Shown here in pieces: positions 5,604 to 6,302 of a DNA stretch of 6,302 nucleotides. This stretch comes from Campylobacterota bacterium. Its GTDB lineage: Bacteria > Campylobacterota > Campylobacteria > Campylobacterales > Sulfurovaceae. The notes under the pieces were generated by a model. It was not told the origin of the DNA and ran no database searches. It was given only the letters and a program-made list of their open reading frames with translations. Every line of letters begins with the position of its first letter. Position 1 is the first letter of the stretch. Position numbers and translations under genes: made by a program. The DNA lies in the NCBI GenBank assembly GCA_003646525.1, contig QMKU01000084.1, forward strand, positions 1 to 6,302. The letters run 5' to 3'.

Positions 5604-6120
5604 CTTTGTAATTCTTGATCGCTTTATCTAAAATCTCAGTGGCAGCTGCTCTATCCTTAAATCCAGAGACTTTTACCCATTTGTTTGGCTCTAGCATCTT
5701 ATAAGTCTCAAAGAAGTTTTTGATACGATTGAGTGTATGTTCAGGAATGTCAGAAAGATCTTTGATACCTTTATAGGTAGGATCGATTTTTACTGTAGGG
5801 ACTGCGAGTAATTTTTCATCTCCACCACTCTCATCTTCTGTCATCAATACACCAACCAGACGACACTTGATCACAGAACCTGCTGGCAATACATAGTCAC
5901 AAAGTACAAGGATGTCTGCTGGATCACCATCATCAGAGAGTGTATTAGCTACAAAGCCATAGTTTGCAGGGTAGTGTACCGCAGAGTAGAGCACCCTATC
6001 TACTTCAACTGTACCAGACTCTTTGTCAATTTCAAATTTGATATTTGAATTGAGTGGTACCTCGATAATCGCCTTAACCGCGTCTGGATTTTCTCCATAA
6101 CCTACTTTTGTTATATCCAT
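5599..6120 (-). CDS. ppa: Family I inorganic pyrophosphatase
   Basis: This 173-residue cytoplasmic enzyme hydrolyses pyrophosphate to two phosphates, pulling forward DNA, RNA and protein synthesis. Length and active site match the bacterial family I type. By alignment from memory to the Escherichia coli enzyme, E20, K28, E30, R42, Y50 and Y54 are present; D64-G-D66-P-x-D69 is the signature metal-binding motif; D96, D101 and K103 lie in the segment MTEDESGGDEK; and Y140-K141 precede the KWVKVSGF strand. No key residue is missing. The ribosome site AGGGAG (6133-6128) lies 7 bases before the ATG. The gene converges on batD. Its stop codon is the last three bases of repeat copy B, so the repeat forms its entire 3' untranslated region. 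A hydrolase gene lies upstream on the same strand, but a promoter candidate in the gap suggests ppa has its own start. Confidence 0.97.
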   Translation of the reverse strand: MDITKVGYGENPDAVKAIIEVPLNSNIKFEIDKESGTVEVDRVLYSAVHYPANYGFVANTLSDDGDPADILVLCDYVLPAGSVIKCRLVGVLMTEDESGGDEKLLAVPTVKIDPTYKGIKDLSDIPEHTLNRIKNFFETYKMLEPNKWVKVSGFKDRAAATEILDKAIKNYKG

Positions 6121-6150
6121 AGTGCTTCTCCCTAAATTAAGTATTTGTGA

Positions 6151-6159
6151 ATAGTATCA
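6151..6159 (-). promoter_or_regulatory. Candidate extended -10 promoter for ppa
   Basis: On the minus strand TGATACTAT (6159-6151) matches the extended -10 form TGnTAnnAT. A start near 6144 would give a leader of about 24 bases before the ppa ATG. There is no recognisable -35 box at the usual distance, which is common for Campylobacterota promoters. The evidence is modest. Confidence 0.35.
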
Positions 6160-6195
6160 TAATATAGTTTGAAGTAGGGTATTATCTACAAGTTG

Positions 6196-6302
6196 TTACT
6201 TTGAGAATCCTGATGGAAACTCTTTTTTTAGGATATTTTCCCACAAGAGATAGCCTTGGCTGTTGAGGTGGACACCGTCGAGGGTGTATTGTCTCTGCAT
6301 TC
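6196..6302 (-). CDS. SGNH/GDSL-family hydrolase, C-terminal end only
   Basis: The minus strand is open from the window edge to a TAA at 6198-6196, giving the last 34 residues of a protein. They begin MQRQYTLDGVHLNSQGYLLW. D-G-x-H-L-N-x-x-G-Y is block V of SGNH/GDSL hydrolases, carrying the catalytic Asp and His of the Ser-Asp-His set, followed by the usual aromatic residue and a terminal helix. The family includes esterases, thioesterase I/lysophospholipase and carbohydrate deacetylases, and the substrate cannot be told from this piece. The Ser-bearing N-terminal block lies outside the window. The gene precedes ppa by 75 bases on the same strand. Confidence 0.85.
   Translation of the reverse strand, partial: MQRQYTLDGVHLNSQGYLLWENILKKEFPSGFSK

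Noticed and set aside
1..6302. tRNA, rRNA, insertion-sequence transposase or prophage genes
   Set aside because: No cloverleaf, rRNA core segment, transposase motif or terminal inverted repeats were seen on either strand.

Overview
The window is an A+T-rich chromosomal segment. Its gene content and protein style (lysine- and isoleucine-rich, compact operon with overlapping starts) fit a Campylobacterota (epsilonproteobacterial) genome of the Sulfurovum/Sulfurimonas kind. That placement is an inference from gene style and not from a marker gene.

Layout. Positions 1-732 hold a minus-strand type II toxin-antitoxin operon with a very good sigma70 promoter: an intact Phd/YefM antitoxin followed one base later by a RelE/ParE-family toxin. 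The toxin gene is broken by an exact 17-bp tandem duplication near its start. Positions 733-1188 have no convincing intact gene. This stretch carries the first copy of an 86-bp structured repeat, a minus-strand frame with a YD-repeat-like motif that may be a gene remnant, and what may be the 3' tail of a lost plus-strand gene just before batA.

Positions 1189-5475 are a tight plus-strand operon batA-batB-batC-batD, with gene junctions of 0 bp, a 4-bp overlap and about 4 bp. Two membrane-anchored von Willebrand A proteins, a periplasmic TPR protein with a long charged Q/K/D tail, and a large membrane-anchored BatD should form the periplasmic-facing Bat ('aerotolerance') complex. The moxR and DUF58 genes that commonly precede batA are not in the window.

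Positions 5476-5598 separate batD from the convergent gene ppa and are largely filled by the second copy of the 86-bp repeat (3 substitutions from the first), which ends exactly on the ppa stop codon. Minus-strand ppa (family I inorganic pyrophosphatase) follows at 5599-6120. The window closes with the C-terminal end of an SGNH/GDSL hydrolase gene on the minus strand, upstream of ppa.

The most noteworthy items are the 17-bp duplication that silences the toxin while leaving the antitoxin intact, and the pair of 86-bp structured repeats, each at or near the 3' end of a minus-strand reading frame and each ending in a T-run on that strand. I did not find a clear new multi-gene system.
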